From Paenibacillus silvisoli (GTDB lineage Bacteria; Bacillota; Bacilli; Paenibacillales; Paenibacillaceae), in contig NZ_CP133017.1 of the NCBI RefSeq assembly GCF_030866765.1, positions 3,764,001 to 3,828,000 on the forward strand: a DNA stretch of 64,000 nucleotides, read 5' to 3'. Of this stretch, positions 8,312 to 16,576 are shown in pieces. The position numbers were made by a program, and so were the translations under genes. The notes under the pieces were generated by a model that worked only from the letters and a program-made list of their open reading frames with translations, searched no databases and was not told the origin of the DNA. Position 1 is the first letter of the stretch. Each line of letters starts with the position of its first letter.

Positions 8312-9076
8312 ATGGCACTCATTCAATGCGATTTCCATTCGGAAGCGCTCGGGTTATCGATGTCGATGAACGTTATTTTACCACAATCCGCACCTTCGCA
8401 AATCGGGATGGCGTCCAGCGCCGGCTCCGCCAAGCTGAAGACGCTCTGGCTGCTGCACGGCTTGTCGGACGATCACTCCATTTGGCTTCGGCGGACTTCC
8501 ATCGAGCGCTACGTGGCGCCGCTTGGCATCGCCGTCGTCATGCCGGCCGTTCACCGCAGCTATTATGCCGATATGGATAAAGGCATGAACTATTGGACTT
8601 ACATTAGCGAGGAGCTGCCCGCGATCGCCCGCTCCTTCTTCCCGCTGTCGGACCGCAGGGAGGACAATTTCGTAGCCGGGCTGTCCATGGGCGGTTACGG
8701 CGCGTTCAAGCTGGCGCTGAACCATCCGGAGCGCTATGCGGCGGCGGCCAGCCTGTCGGGCGGCCTTGACGTGAGCAGCTTCCAGGATCGCAATCCGGCT
8801 GAGTTCAACTTGATCTTCGGCACGCAAGACAAAGCCGGCGCGCTCCCTAACAATCTGTACCTAGCCGCCGAGCAGCTCGCCGCTTCCGGCAAGGAAGTTC
8901 CGAAGCTGTTCCAATGCTGCGGCACCGAGGATTTCCTGTACGAGCACAATACCCGGTTCCGCGATCACGCGCTGAAGCTTGGCCTTCCGCTCGACTATGA
9001 GGAAGGTCCGGGCGAGCATGAATGGGGCTATTGGGACGCCAACATTCAGCGCGTGCTGAATTGGCTGCCGCTATAA
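8312..9076 (+). CDS. Alpha/beta-hydrolase esterase (tributyrin esterase / esterase D-like)
   Basis: A 254-residue putative esterase of the S-formylglutathione hydrolase-like family. The nucleophile elbow is [10 protein letters not shown] with the Ser near residue 129. The oxyanion region is [11 protein letters not shown] near 47. The Asp is in CCGTEDFLY and the His in [10 protein letters not shown] near 238, completing a Ser-Asp-His triad. Tributyrin-type esterases of lactobacilli share this layout. It lacks a signal peptide. The start follows CGGAGG. The physiological ester is unknown. It is a single gene ending at a strong terminator. Confidence 0.88.
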   Translation: MALIQCDFHSEALGLSMSMNVILPQSAPSQIGMASSAGSAKLKTLWLLHGLSDDHSIWLRRTSIERYVAPLGIAVVMPAVHRSYYADMDKGMNYWTYISEELPAIARSFFPLSDRREDNFVAGLSMGGYGAFKLALNHPERYAAAASLSGGLDVSSFQDRNPAEFNLIFGTQDKAGALPNNLYLAAEQLAASGKEVPKLFQCCGTEDFLYEHNTRFRDHALKLGLPLDYEEGPGEHEWGYWDANIQRVLNWLPL

Positions 9077-9082
9077 AATAGT

Positions 9083-9134
9083 AAGCCGCGGTGAATGGAA
9101 GCGTGGGTGCTTCCTTCCTTTCCGCGGCTTTTTT
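9083..9134 (+). terminator. Terminator after the esterase gene
   Basis: Stem AGCCGCGG with CCGCGGCT, an inner pair GGAAGC/GCTTCC, then TTTTTTT on the plus strand. Confidence 0.85.
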
Positions 9135-9176
9135 TGTCGCCTGTTTATCAAAGCTCCGATTCCGGTTGCGCGGCGC

Positions 9177-9356
9177 TTTTTGTATGATTAATCGTACTTA
9201 TCGGCCCGCGCTGCCTGCGGTTCTGCGTATTTTGTATGATAATTCGTACAAAAAGGGCTCAATCGCTTGCCAAGCGACGCTTTTTGTACGAGGAATCGGC
9301 CAAAACGGCCTGCCGGGCGACGCCTTTTGTACGAAAATTCGAACAAAGAGCCCCGC
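9177..9356. repeat. Intergenic repeat cluster A (TTTTTGTAYGA units)
   Basis: Four copies of a TTTTGTA(C/T)GA motif start near 9179, 9230, 9281 and 9324, roughly every 44-52 bp. Copies two and three form an 11-bp perfect inverted repeat, TCGTACAAAAA (9244-9254) with TTTTTGTACGA (9281-9291), around a 26-nt loop. The cluster ends just before the stop of the YVTN gene at 9364. No gene is present between 9077 and 9363 apart from the terminator. Confidence 0.7.
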
Positions 9357-9363
9357 CGCGAAG

Positions 9364-10716
9364 TCAATCCAGCAAAATCGGCGAAATAGCAACGCCCGAA
9401 GGAAAGCTCCCCGTCGGCAAAATCGCGATCGGTAGCTGGCTAGCCACCTCGATCACCGCGACATAACCAAAGGTCAGAATCGTCACGTACACCTTCAGCC
9501 CATCCGCCGTAATGGCGATATCGCTCGTATTGCTTCCCGCGGGCAGCTCGATGCGGGTCAAAATTTCGTTGCGCGACAGGTTGATGACGACGATTTCGTC
9601 GCCCCCGCGGCTCGCTACGTAGGCAAGCGCACCGTCCGGCGTGATGACAAGCTTCTGCGGATCGTTGCCTTCATCCAGCTTAATCGTCGCGGATACCGAG
9701 CCGGACTCCATTCGGATCGCGTAAATACGTTCGAAGTGGACATCCGTCACATAAGCGCTCGTACCATCCGGCGTAAATGCGATGGCCGACGGCTTCGAGC
9801 CGGGCGGCAGCTTGATCATGGAAACGAGGGAATGCGTGCCCGTATCCAACACCGCAATGCTCCCTCTGTTGATTAGACAGCAATACAGAAACTGACCGTC
9901 GGGCGTAATCGCGATCGCGCTCGGATCGCTTCCCGGCGGAAGCGGAACGAGCTTGACGAACGACCGCGTTTCCGTATCGATCACGACGATGTAGTCCTCT
10001 ACCATCGTTGTCACATAGGCTTTGCCGCTGTTTCGTGAAATGGCAACGGCAAGCGGCACCGCGCCTTGCGGCAGCGTCAATTCGCCGGTGATGGCATGGG
10101 TCATCGTGTTGATGATTTTGACCGTCTTGTCGCCTTGGCAGGTAACGAACACTTCCCGCCCGTTCGGCGTAAAATCAAGCTGACGCGGGCTGCTGCCGGG
10201 CGGAAACGGAATCGTCGCCACCCTTGTGTTCGTCGCCGTCTGAATGACCGTAACGGTATGACCGGTGTGGTTGGCGATATAGGCATGCATCATTTCATCC
10301 ATGAGGGCGGTCATCACCTGCAAATTGTGCTGGGCGATCATTTCGCCCCGCTCATCCAGCTCCGCCATCGAGGCGAACACTTCCCCGGCGGCCAGCCCCC
10401 CGGCCGTAATGCTAACGCCGAATACGGACCATTCCCTCACGTCGTGCTGGACCGTAAACGTGCCGCTGGCATACCCGACCGGCTGCAGCTCGACGATGGC
10501 GAGCCTCCTCATGACGAGCTTCCCGTATCCTCCTCCTTGATGACCTGCGTACCCTGTCAGCCGTTCAGGCCCTATCGAGTCCTGCTCCGGTGCGATAGTG
10601 TACACCTGTATACCTGCTGAAGCTTGCTGCCTTCCACGGTTCATGACGGTAATCCTTAGGCTTGCCGTTCGTTTTAATTCCCGGTTAAACAACAGACCTG
10701 TATCCAAGATCGGCAA
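9364..10716 (-). CDS. YVTN-family beta-propeller protein
   Basis: A 450-residue protein. Residues 1-140 form an unassigned beta-rich domain. From about 140 onward there are seven or so propeller blades, each of about 42 residues with the pattern PPGSxPxxIAxTPDGxxxYV. Surface-layer and archaeal YVTN proteins share this repeat. No signal peptide is visible, so location is uncertain; in Paenibacillus such proteins sometimes sit with spore or surface genes, but nothing here shows that. The start is a TTG at 10716, chosen because GAGGAGG precedes it by 8 bp. A ligand cannot be assigned. Cluster A repeats lie immediately beyond its stop. Confidence 0.85.
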   Translation of the reverse strand: MPILDTGLLFNRELKRTASLRITVMNRGRQQASAGIQVYTIAPEQDSIGPERLTGYAGHQGGGYGKLVMRRLAIVELQPVGYASGTFTVQHDVREWSVFGVSITAGGLAAGEVFASMAELDERGEMIAQHNLQVMTALMDEMMHAYIANHTGHTVTVIQTATNTRVATIPFPPGSSPRQLDFTPNGREVFVTCQGDKTVKIINTMTHAITGELTLPQGAVPLAVAISRNSGKAYVTTMVEDYIVVIDTETRSFVKLVPLPPGSDPSAIAITPDGQFLYCCLINRGSIAVLDTGTHSLVSMIKLPPGSKPSAIAFTPDGTSAYVTDVHFERIYAIRMESGSVSATIKLDEGNDPQKLVITPDGALAYVASRGGDEIVVINLSRNEILTRIELPAGSNTSDIAITADGLKVYVTILTFGYVAVIEVASQLPIAILPTGSFPSGVAISPILLD

Positions 10717-10890
10717 AGGGGACGCCTCCTCTACTCTTCCATTCCTCTATCGTATGAATTGCTAGAAGGAATGGCGCAAGGCATCACACTAGGTCGGGAT
10801 GGTAGATTTGATCCGGGAATGTTTGTTATTAATTAATACTATCGTGCTGTGTTTGCTCCGTACTTGAATCCACATGTCGTGAAAACCCTA

Positions 10891-11074
10891 CTAACGGTCA
10901 TGAATGACCGTTAGACGCCAATTCTGCGCATTCTGAGTCTGTAACGGTCATCAATGACCGTTACAACTGAATGTGCTCGGAAAATGACTGTTTCTCGACT
11001 CTAACGGTCATGGGTGACCGTTAGAACCAAAATGAATGACTATTCAGCGTTTAACGGACATGGATGTCCGTTAG
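10891..11074. repeat. Intergenic palindrome cluster B (TAACGGTCAT units)
   Basis: Four hairpins of the form TAACGGTCAT-N-ATGACCGTTA start at 10891, 10941, 11001 and 11051 (steps 50, 60 and 50 bp). The fourth is TAACGGACATGGATGTCCGTTA, in which a T-to-A change in one arm is matched by A-to-T in the other. The outermost pair also switches together between C-G and G-C. The last copy overlaps the helD stop codon. The rest of the gap (10717-10890) holds only a short TATTAATTAATA palindrome. Confidence 0.85.
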
Positions 11075-13506
11075 CCTTTTCCGGCAAGGTGACTTCTCGC
11101 TTCATACAAGCTCGCATCCACTTCATCCAAATACGGCGACCAATCCCCAACCGCATACAGCAGTAGCTTATGCATCGCGCGCGTGCACGCCGTGTAGAAG
11201 AGCTTCCGCTCGCTTTCCCGGCTATACGTCCGCGAAGACGCGTCATAAATCAGAGCGGCGTCGAATTCAACGCCTTTCGCGAGATAGGCGGGGATGACGA
11301 GCGTGCCCTTTTCGAAGACCGGCGTCTCCTTCGTCACAAGCTTCAGCCCCTCGCAGCCCGCGGCAGTCAAGCGTTCATAGGCTTCAATACTTTCAGCCGC
11401 AGTCTTCGTGATGACCGCAATAGAAGCAAAGCCTTCTGCTTGAAGGTCAGCAAGATCCGCTGCAATACGCCCCGCCCGCTCCTCGTTGCCGTCCGCCAGC
11501 GTAAGAAGCGGCTTATCCCCGCTGCGATCGAAAGGTACGATCTCCTTGCCGCCCGGCAGCATTGCGCTAGTAAACGAGACGATCTCGCGGGTTGACCGGT
11601 AGCTGCGCACCAGACGAATGAGGCTCGTTTCCGATTCGCCATACAGCCCGACAAGCGGCGAATCCGTACCCGCCAGCTCCGTTGCCTGCGTGAAGATCGC
11701 TTGGCCGAAATCGCCGAGCACCGTCATCCGGGCACGAGGAAAGAGCTTTTTGAGAAATTCATATTGGAACATGGAGTAGTCCTGACCCTCATCGACGAAT
11801 ACATGACGGACTTCGCTGCTCGACCGCACGCCTTCAACGAGTTCCTTGAGGTACAGAAACGGCGTCGCGTCCTCGTAAAACAATTCATGCCGCTTTAGCT
11901 TATCTTTGGTTTGTTCGCAAATTTCCGGCCAATGCTCGGGCACTTCTGTCGCATCCGTCATTTTCATGTAACCGTCCTGATCGCTGAATAGCTGCGTATA
12001 TAACCCGGCCATATCGATAAATGCCATCCGCATGACGTTTCGCCGGAGCGGTTTAAACCGTTCCTTTACGACCAGGCGGCTCAGCAGTTGCTCCTCTTGC
12101 TCGGCATAATCGAAGTCGCTCTCGTCCCGGCGGCGCTCACCCAGCACCTTCTCGCGAATTTCTTCATACTGCTCGGCGAAATCGAAAACACCACGCTCCG
12201 AATGCAGCTGATTGAACGCTTCCGCATAATGCTCCTTATCGAGATAATCGAGCTCTTCCTGTACCCAAGGGGCATCCTGTTCTCCCCTTTCCAGCAGGCT
12301 CAGCTTCTGCAGCAGCCATTTTTGCAGCAGCTCCACGCGATTGGACAAACGGATCGAAGGGTCATAGCTGTAAAACTGTTTTTTCATTTGCGCGGCCGTA
12401 ATCAATTCACGGTCCTGAAACCGAATGCCGCTAAACCGCATCCCTTCCCCGTTCAACCAGAGCGCGTAATGCTGGAGAGCCTGGAGATAGGAGGCCGACG
12501 CTTTATATTGAATCCCGCTCAGCCTAGCGTCGTAGCCCTCAATCGCGTGCCCCGTGAGTACATATTCGATCTGATCGAACGGATCCTCCAGCGACATCGC
12601 CGCTCCTACCCAATAGTCCAAATATTCCTGGAACGTCGTCTGCTGCATGTTCTCCTCGCCAAGCTCGGGCAGGACGGTGGACACATAGCTGTTAAACATC
12701 GGATTCGGCGAAAATAATACGATCTGGTCCGCTTTCAGCCGCTCCCGGTGTTTGTACAGTAAATAAGCGACCCGCTGCAGCGCCGCAGACGTTTTCCCGC
12801 TTCCCGCCGCCCCTTGCACGATGAGCATCCGGCTTTTATTCTCGCGGATGATGGCGTTCTGCTCTCGTTGGATCGTCGCCACGATGCTTCGCATCTCAGA
12901 ATCCGCGCCTTTGCTCAGCGCTTGCTGCAGCAGCTCGTCGCCGATCGTCACGCTCGTGTCGAACACATGCTGGAGCTGTCCGTCGCGAACCTGGTACTGG
13001 CGCTTCAGCTCCATCGTACCTTTGACAGGTCCGCCCTGTGCGGCAAATTGGGCAGGGCCTGGTGAGTAATCGTAATACATGCTCGCGATCGGCGTACGCC
13101 AATCGTATATGAGAAAGCTCATGCCGTCCTTTTCGAGAAAGGATGAAATGCCGATGTAAATTGGCTCGGTAAGATCGAAGCCATCCTCCTTAAAGTCGAT
13201 TCGACCGAAGTACGGCGACTGCTGCAGCCGGTTCAGGCTCCGCCACTGCTGCAAACGGAGCCGGTAGCTGCGCTCCCGTTCGGACAGCAGCGCCTCCTGC
13301 TGTTTAATGCTATAAAAGGTCTCCTCAAAGTCCTCATCGGTGCTCGTATTGACCGTTACTTCTTCCCAAAACCGCTTGCGGATGTCCCCTGCCTGCTCCT
13401 GCAGCCCGGTCACTTCCGGCTCCAGCTCGGCGATTCGCTCACGCAGCTTCTCCTCTACATGTTCAAGCCGATCCCGTTCCTGCTTCCAATCCTGCTCATT
13501 GATCAT
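11071..13506 (-). CDS. helD: HelD-type RNA polymerase recycling helicase
   Basis: A UvrD-like superfamily 1 helicase of about 811 residues that in Bacillus binds RNA polymerase and frees stalled complexes. The N terminus (about 1-90) is a coiled-coil arm reaching the secondary channel. The motor has Walker A GAAGSGKTSAALQR, motif II as VFVDEGQDYS, motif III near VLGDFGQAIF, and the final TACTRAMHKL. Bacillus HelD has 774 residues. The ATG at 13506 (MINEQDWKQ) has GGGAG and AAGGGG upstream; the frame reaches 13575. A divergent promoter and possible small RNA lie upstream. Recent HelD types have also been tied to rifampicin tolerance, which cannot be judged here. The closest alternative, UvrD/PcrA, lacks the long N-terminal coiled coil. 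Confidence 0.92.
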   Translation of the reverse strand: MINEQDWKQERDRLEHVEEKLRERIAELEPEVTGLQEQAGDIRKRFWEEVTVNTSTDEDFEETFYSIKQQEALLSERERSYRLRLQQWRSLNRLQQSPYFGRIDFKEDGFDLTEPIYIGISSFLEKDGMSFLIYDWRTPIASMYYDYSPGPAQFAAQGGPVKGTMELKRQYQVRDGQLQHVFDTSVTIGDELLQQALSKGADSEMRSIVATIQREQNAIIRENKSRMLIVQGAAGSGKTSAALQRVAYLLYKHRERLKADQIVLFSPNPMFNSYVSTVLPELGEENMQQTTFQEYLDYWVGAAMSLEDPFDQIEYVLTGHAIEGYDARLSGIQYKASASYLQALQHYALWLNGEGMRFSGIRFQDRELITAAQMKKQFYSYDPSIRLSNRVELLQKWLLQKLSLLERGEQDAPWVQEELDYLDKEHYAEAFNQLHSERGVFDFAEQYEEIREKVLGERRRDESDFDYAEQEEQLLSRLVVKERFKPLRRNVMRMAFIDMAGLYTQLFSDQDGYMKMTDATEVPEHWPEICEQTKDKLKRHELFYEDATPFLYLKELVEGVRSSSEVRHVFVDEGQDYSMFQYEFLKKLFPRARMTVLGDFGQAIFTQATELAGTDSPLVGLYGESETSLIRLVRSYRSTREIVSFTSAMLPGGKEIVPFDRSGDKPLLTLADGNEERAGRIAADLADLQAEGFASIAVITKTAAESIEAYERLTAAGCEGLKLVTKETPVFEKGTLVIPAYLAKGVEFDAALIYDASSRTYSRESERKLFYTACTRAMHKLLLYAVGDWSPYLDEVDASLYEARSHLAGKG

Positions 13507-13553
13507 GCTCCCGAACCCCTTCCATCCCGTAAAAATGCGAGCAAAAAGAATGT

Positions 13554-13583
13554 TTGACAAACCGCCTGACCGCATGGTATTAT
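13554..13583 (+). promoter_or_regulatory. Strong sigma-A-like promoter without a downstream gene
   Basis: TTGACA (13554-13559) and TATTAT (13578-13583) are 18 bp apart on the plus strand, pointing away from helD into the gap. Confidence 0.7.
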
Positions 13584-13589
13584 TAAATT

Positions 13590-13707
13590 GTAAATAAAAT
13601 GTCCTAACTATGTCATCTTACACAAAGATGGCCAGTAGTTCTCTAACTATAGCATAGCGATCCTTTGGATGCAATCCTTTTACCCGGCAATCTTTGCCGG
13701 GTTTTTC
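13590..13707 (+). ncRNA. Candidate small RNA, unassigned
   Basis: Starts just after a consensus-like promoter and ends at the hairpin ACCCGGCAA/TTGCCGGGT (13682-13702) followed by TTTTT, giving about 118 nt. Inside, CATCTT/AAGATG forms a tight hairpin and CTATG can pair with CATAG around it. No open frame of note is present. It does not match a riboswitch class I know, and no plus-strand gene follows, so it is either a small RNA or a short terminated leader. Confidence 0.5.
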
Positions 13708-13720
13708 TGTTTTTACGGAC

Positions 13721-13755
13721 ATAAATAAAGAAGCCCCCCGTTCCCGGGAAGCTTC
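13721..13755 (-). terminator. Terminator after the 69-residue hypothetical gene
   Basis: On the minus strand GAAGC and GCTTC enclose a C/G-rich loop and are followed by TTTATTTAT. Confidence 0.55.
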
Positions 13756-13772
13756 ACTTCAACCATCAACCA

Positions 13773-13982
13773 TCAGCCCTGCGGTCCGTCCGAAAACAAC
13801 GCTCGGATCTCTTCCAGCCTGGCCAGCATATGCTTAAGCTCAATCGCCAAAAAATCTTCGTTCGCGGCCTGAAACGCCTGCTGCAGCTTTGCCAAGCTTG
13901 CCGTCGCCTCCGGCATCAGCTTGAATGCGTCCTCGGCATGCTTGTAGTACGGATGAACAGGAACGGATTGCGGTTCTGTCAT
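13773..13982 (-). CDS. Small hypothetical protein (69 residues)
   Basis: Not recognised. The product is acidic and predicted mostly helical (AEDAFKLMPEATASLAKLQQ, then EDFLAIELKHMLARLEEIRA), with no cysteine, no membrane segment and no signal peptide. The two helices could form a coiled coil or helical hairpin. It has a good AAGGAG site 10 bp before its ATG and its own terminator, so it is likely a real gene. It stands alone between the candidate small RNA and the urate genes. Confidence 0.65.
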   Translation of the reverse strand: MTEPQSVPVHPYYKHAEDAFKLMPEATASLAKLQQAFQAANEDFLAIELKHMLARLEEIRALFSDGPQG

Positions 13983-14064
13983 AGCTTTTCACTCCTTGCG
14001 GGTAAATGGATGTAGGTAGTCTCTACTCTACCATTCCGCAAGAAAATATGCAAAACCTTCCAAC

Positions 14065-14406
14065 TCAGCTGCCTCTATACGTGCTGTAGCCTCCAGGCGC
14101 GACCAGCAGCGGGATATGGTAATTCGCGGCCGGATCGTCCACAATGAAACGGACAGGCACCTGATTCAGAAATGAACGATCGCCAAAATACCCCCCAACA
14201 TCAAACACAAGCTCATACTCGCCAAAATGCAGCTCTCCCCGGCTGAGAAGGGGAGCATCGACACGGCCGTCGGCGTTCGTTTGCGCTTCTTTGATCAGCT
14301 GCGGCGCTTTGCCGAGCGAGGACCGCACCCACAGCTGGATGCGCATGCCTTCGGCCGGCCTGCCGCGGGACGTGTCGAGCACATGCGTAGTCAATTGGCC
14401 CTTCAT
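14065..14406 (-). CDS. pucM: 5-hydroxyisourate hydrolase (transthyretin-like)
   Basis: Hydrolyses 5-hydroxyisourate, the product of urate oxidase, to OHCU. The 113-residue length fits. The family signatures are visible: LTTHVLDTSRGRPA at the N terminus with the catalytic His8, an Arg in the middle (IQLWVRSS), a His in YHIPLLVAPGGYSTYRGS, and the diagnostic C-terminal YRGS. It starts within the uricase stop (ATGA, 4-bp overlap), so the two are translationally coupled. No signal peptide is present, so it is cytoplasmic, unlike periplasmic transthyretin-like proteins of Gram-negatives. Confidence 0.95.
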   Translation of the reverse strand: MKGQLTTHVLDTSRGRPAEGMRIQLWVRSSLGKAPQLIKEAQTNADGRVDAPLLSRGELHFGEYELVFDVGGYFGDRSFLNQVPVRFIVDDPAANYHIPLLVAPGGYSTYRGS

Positions 14407-15395
14407 CGCTCACCGACCTTCTTCCCATCTGATTGTTCATCTGGTCCGTCATGCAGATCCGCTCTCGTAAGCGAGAAGCCTTGAAAACCGAACGGCGGCC
14501 TCGGTTCCGTATACACGCCGGCATTCGTTGCCGGATCGGGCTCGACGACCGTTTCCCACGTGCGATTATTCGATTCGAAGCGCACCTCCGCAAGCTGCGG
14601 GAACCGGGTCAAAATGCGCAAGCCGATCTGGCAGACCAAATATTGAATCGAAGGCGATTGCACCTGATGAAAGACGGACTGCGCCAAGTCGCGGATCTGC
14701 TCTGCCGCGACATACAGGCCGCGCTCGCCGTCTAACGCATCCTCAAGCTCCTCATAACGCCAATGGATGTTCAAAAATATGAACAACGGCCGGTCGAAGA
14801 TGTCCGGCAGCGTCGTATATTCATCGCGAATAAAACCGTGAAATGAGCTTCCGCTTACTTTGATCAGCTGCACATCCTCTAACCCGCAAAGATGCCCGGT
14901 GAATGACAGACCGCCTTCTTCGGCGGTTCTTTTCAACGCTAAGCACGCTTGCGCATGCTCGTTATGCGATCTGCGGAAGACGAGTCCGCTTACTTCACTC
15001 CCCGCCTCATCGCCAACCTGCAGCGTCTCGAACGGCAGCCGGGCGGCACGGACTTCGATCTCGCTAATATGCGGATACCGCTTGAGGAACGCTTCAGCTA
15101 CATAAGCAAGAAATCCTTCCGTCGTACTCCCCCCATAACCCGCGGCATGACGGAGAATAAAATTTTTCATCGAATCGGTGGCTACGACCTGCGAATTGTC
15201 ACCCTCGCTGAAAGAGCCGAGCAGCGACTCGCCGCTGACCGAGAACGTGACATTATGGGCAAAAATGATATTGACATCGCCCCGGAACGATGATTCCGGT
15301 ATCGGCGCCACGGTCAGCGGAGCCGCGTACGTGCGATACGTCAGCACATCGCCTTTGCCGTAATAAAGCGTCCGGCCATCCTTAAGCTTCATCAT
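14403..15395 (-). CDS. pucL: Urate oxidase (uricase)
   Basis: Oxidises urate to 5-hydroxyisourate with O2 and no cofactor. The 330-residue protein shows two tandem T-fold halves. Recognisable pieces are YGKGDVLTYRTYA with the catalytic Lys, VVATDSMKNFIL with the Thr-Asp of the active site, FTGHLCGLEDVQLIKVSGS and SIQYLVCQIG. In Bacillus subtilis PucL fuses OHCU decarboxylase in front of uricase; here the two are separate genes. The start has GGGAGGATG just upstream. It lies in a tight cluster with the decarboxylase before it and the HIU hydrolase after it, giving the full route from urate to allantoin. Confidence 0.95.
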   Translation of the reverse strand: MMKLKDGRTLYYGKGDVLTYRTYAAPLTVAPIPESSFRGDVNIIFAHNVTFSVSGESLLGSFSEGDNSQVVATDSMKNFILRHAAGYGGSTTEGFLAYVAEAFLKRYPHISEIEVRAARLPFETLQVGDEAGSEVSGLVFRRSHNEHAQACLALKRTAEEGGLSFTGHLCGLEDVQLIKVSGSSFHGFIRDEYTTLPDIFDRPLFIFLNIHWRYEELEDALDGERGLYVAAEQIRDLAQSVFHQVQSPSIQYLVCQIGLRILTRFPQLAEVRFESNNRTWETVVEPDPATNAGVYTEPRPPFGFQGFSLTRADLHDGPDEQSDGKKVGER

Positions 15396-15425
15396 GCCGC
15401 ATCCTCCCTCTTACGGATATTCGGC

Positions 15426-15926
15426 TTACTCTTCGATCAGATCCATGAGCCTAAACAGCGTAATGCGGTGAATTTCCAGCAGCGCCTGCTTTCGCTCCTG
15501 CTGAACCGTATGGTGCAGCCGCTCCTGCATGGCCGCGAGCAGCTCCGATTTGGTTTTGCCCCGAACCGCCATGATGAACGGGAATCCGAATTTCGCCTTA
15601 TAAGCGGTGTTTCGTTCAGTGAACTGCCGGTACTCCTCGGAGGAGAGCTGCGTTAGGCCGGCTCCCTGCTGCTCGGCTGACGAGTAGGGCGACAGCTGCA
15701 TGCGCGCAGCCAAATCGGGATGTGCGCAAATAAGCCCGGTTACCTGCTCCTCCGCAGCGCCGTTCACCGCATTCATCATCGCTTCGTGCAGCTCATTGAT
15801 GGAATGGAACGGTCTTCTCTCCCATGCCCGCTCCGCAACCCATGGCGAATGCTCGAACACGCCGCCGAGCTGCGCCAGAAACATATTTTTGCCGAACGTG
15901 TTCAGCTGCCACAATCCGATGCTCAT
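15426..15926 (-). CDS. uraD: OHCU decarboxylase
   Basis: Converts 2-oxo-4-hydroxy-4-carboxy-5-ureidoimidazoline to S-allantoin. The 166-residue protein has the family landmarks FEHSPWVAERAWERRPF with the catalytic His, AHPDLAARM and KFGFPFIMAVRGKTK. The ATG at 15926 is chosen because GAGGTG precedes it and because it overlaps the deaminase stop as ATGA. The open frame extends far upstream, but that part is only the shadow of the deaminase gene. In Bacillus this domain is fused to uricase; here a 30-bp gap separates them. Confidence 0.93.
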   Translation of the reverse strand: MSIGLWQLNTFGKNMFLAQLGGVFEHSPWVAERAWERRPFHSINELHEAMMNAVNGAAEEQVTGLICAHPDLAARMQLSPYSSAEQQGAGLTQLSSEEYRQFTERNTAYKAKFGFPFIMAVRGKTKSELLAAMQERLHHTVQQERKQALLEIHRITLFRLMDLIEE

Positions 15927-16408
15927 GTCCCGCACCTCGCAAACGCGGCCGCTGTCTCCGCTTCGATTTCCGTGAATGGCCCGATGACGGCAATCGGTTT
16001 TCCGCCGCATGCGAACACGTCCTCGCAAGACAAGCTGAGCGCAAACTTCCGGCCATCGTCGCCTGCCAGCTCGAGCAGACGCTTCCGAGGCACGCCGTAG
16101 ACGACCGTCCCGATATTGCCCCAATAGATCGCTCCCGCGCATACCGCGCAAGGTTCAACGAAGGTGTAGAGCGTAAACGTCTTGAGCTCCTGCCGGGAAT
16201 ACCGTTTGGAGGCGTTCATCATGAGCCTCGTCTCCGCATGGCCGGCACAGCTTCCTTCGTCCGATGCGATGCTCCCATACTCCAGCACGATTGCGCCCGA
16301 CGGATCGACCAAGAGCGCACCGTTCGGCTTGCCGCCGGAAGCTCTCGCCTGCTTGGACACCGCCATGCTTTTCCGCAAATAATACAGATGCCGCTCCTTC
16401 TCGCTCAA
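15923..16408 (-). CDS. guaD: Guanine deaminase-type nucleoside/purine deaminase
   Basis: A zinc-dependent cytidine deaminase-fold enzyme of about 162 residues. The zinc and proton-shuttle residues are CAGHAETRL (His-Ala-Glu) and VEPCAVCAGAIYWG (Pro-Cys-x2-Cys). The match to small Bacillus GuaD, together with its place in the urate cluster, points to guanine to xanthine. Two starts compete: a TTG at 16408 with AAGGAGGGGG about 8 bp upstream, preferred, and an ATG at 16453 with AGGAGG only one base away. The gene is coupled to the OHCU decarboxylase gene by a 4-bp overlap. A tRNA adenosine deaminase (TadA) is less likely given the context. Confidence 0.85.
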   Translation of the reverse strand: MSEKERHLYYLRKSMAVSKQARASGGKPNGALLVDPSGAIVLEYGSIASDEGSCAGHAETRLMMNASKRYSRQELKTFTLYTFVEPCAVCAGAIYWGNIGTVVYGVPRKRLLELAGDDGRKFALSLSCEDVFACGGKPIAVIGPFTEIEAETAAAFARCGT

Positions 16409-16576
16409 GCCGGATCCCCCTCCTTGTTCGATGGCCCGCTCCGTCGTGCACATGCCTCCTATGGCAAGACTCTTTTTCTACATATATAAGGCGCACAGGC
16501 TCATCCCATTCATGACATCGCACAAGAACCGCGGATTTACGTCAACTAAGATGACAATCTCGCGGCTCTTCCAGCA

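Noticed and set aside
15927-16151. N-terminal extension of OHCU decarboxylase
   Set aside because: The 75 extra residues lie within the deaminase gene in another frame; the ATG at 15926 has a ribosome site and ATGA overlap.
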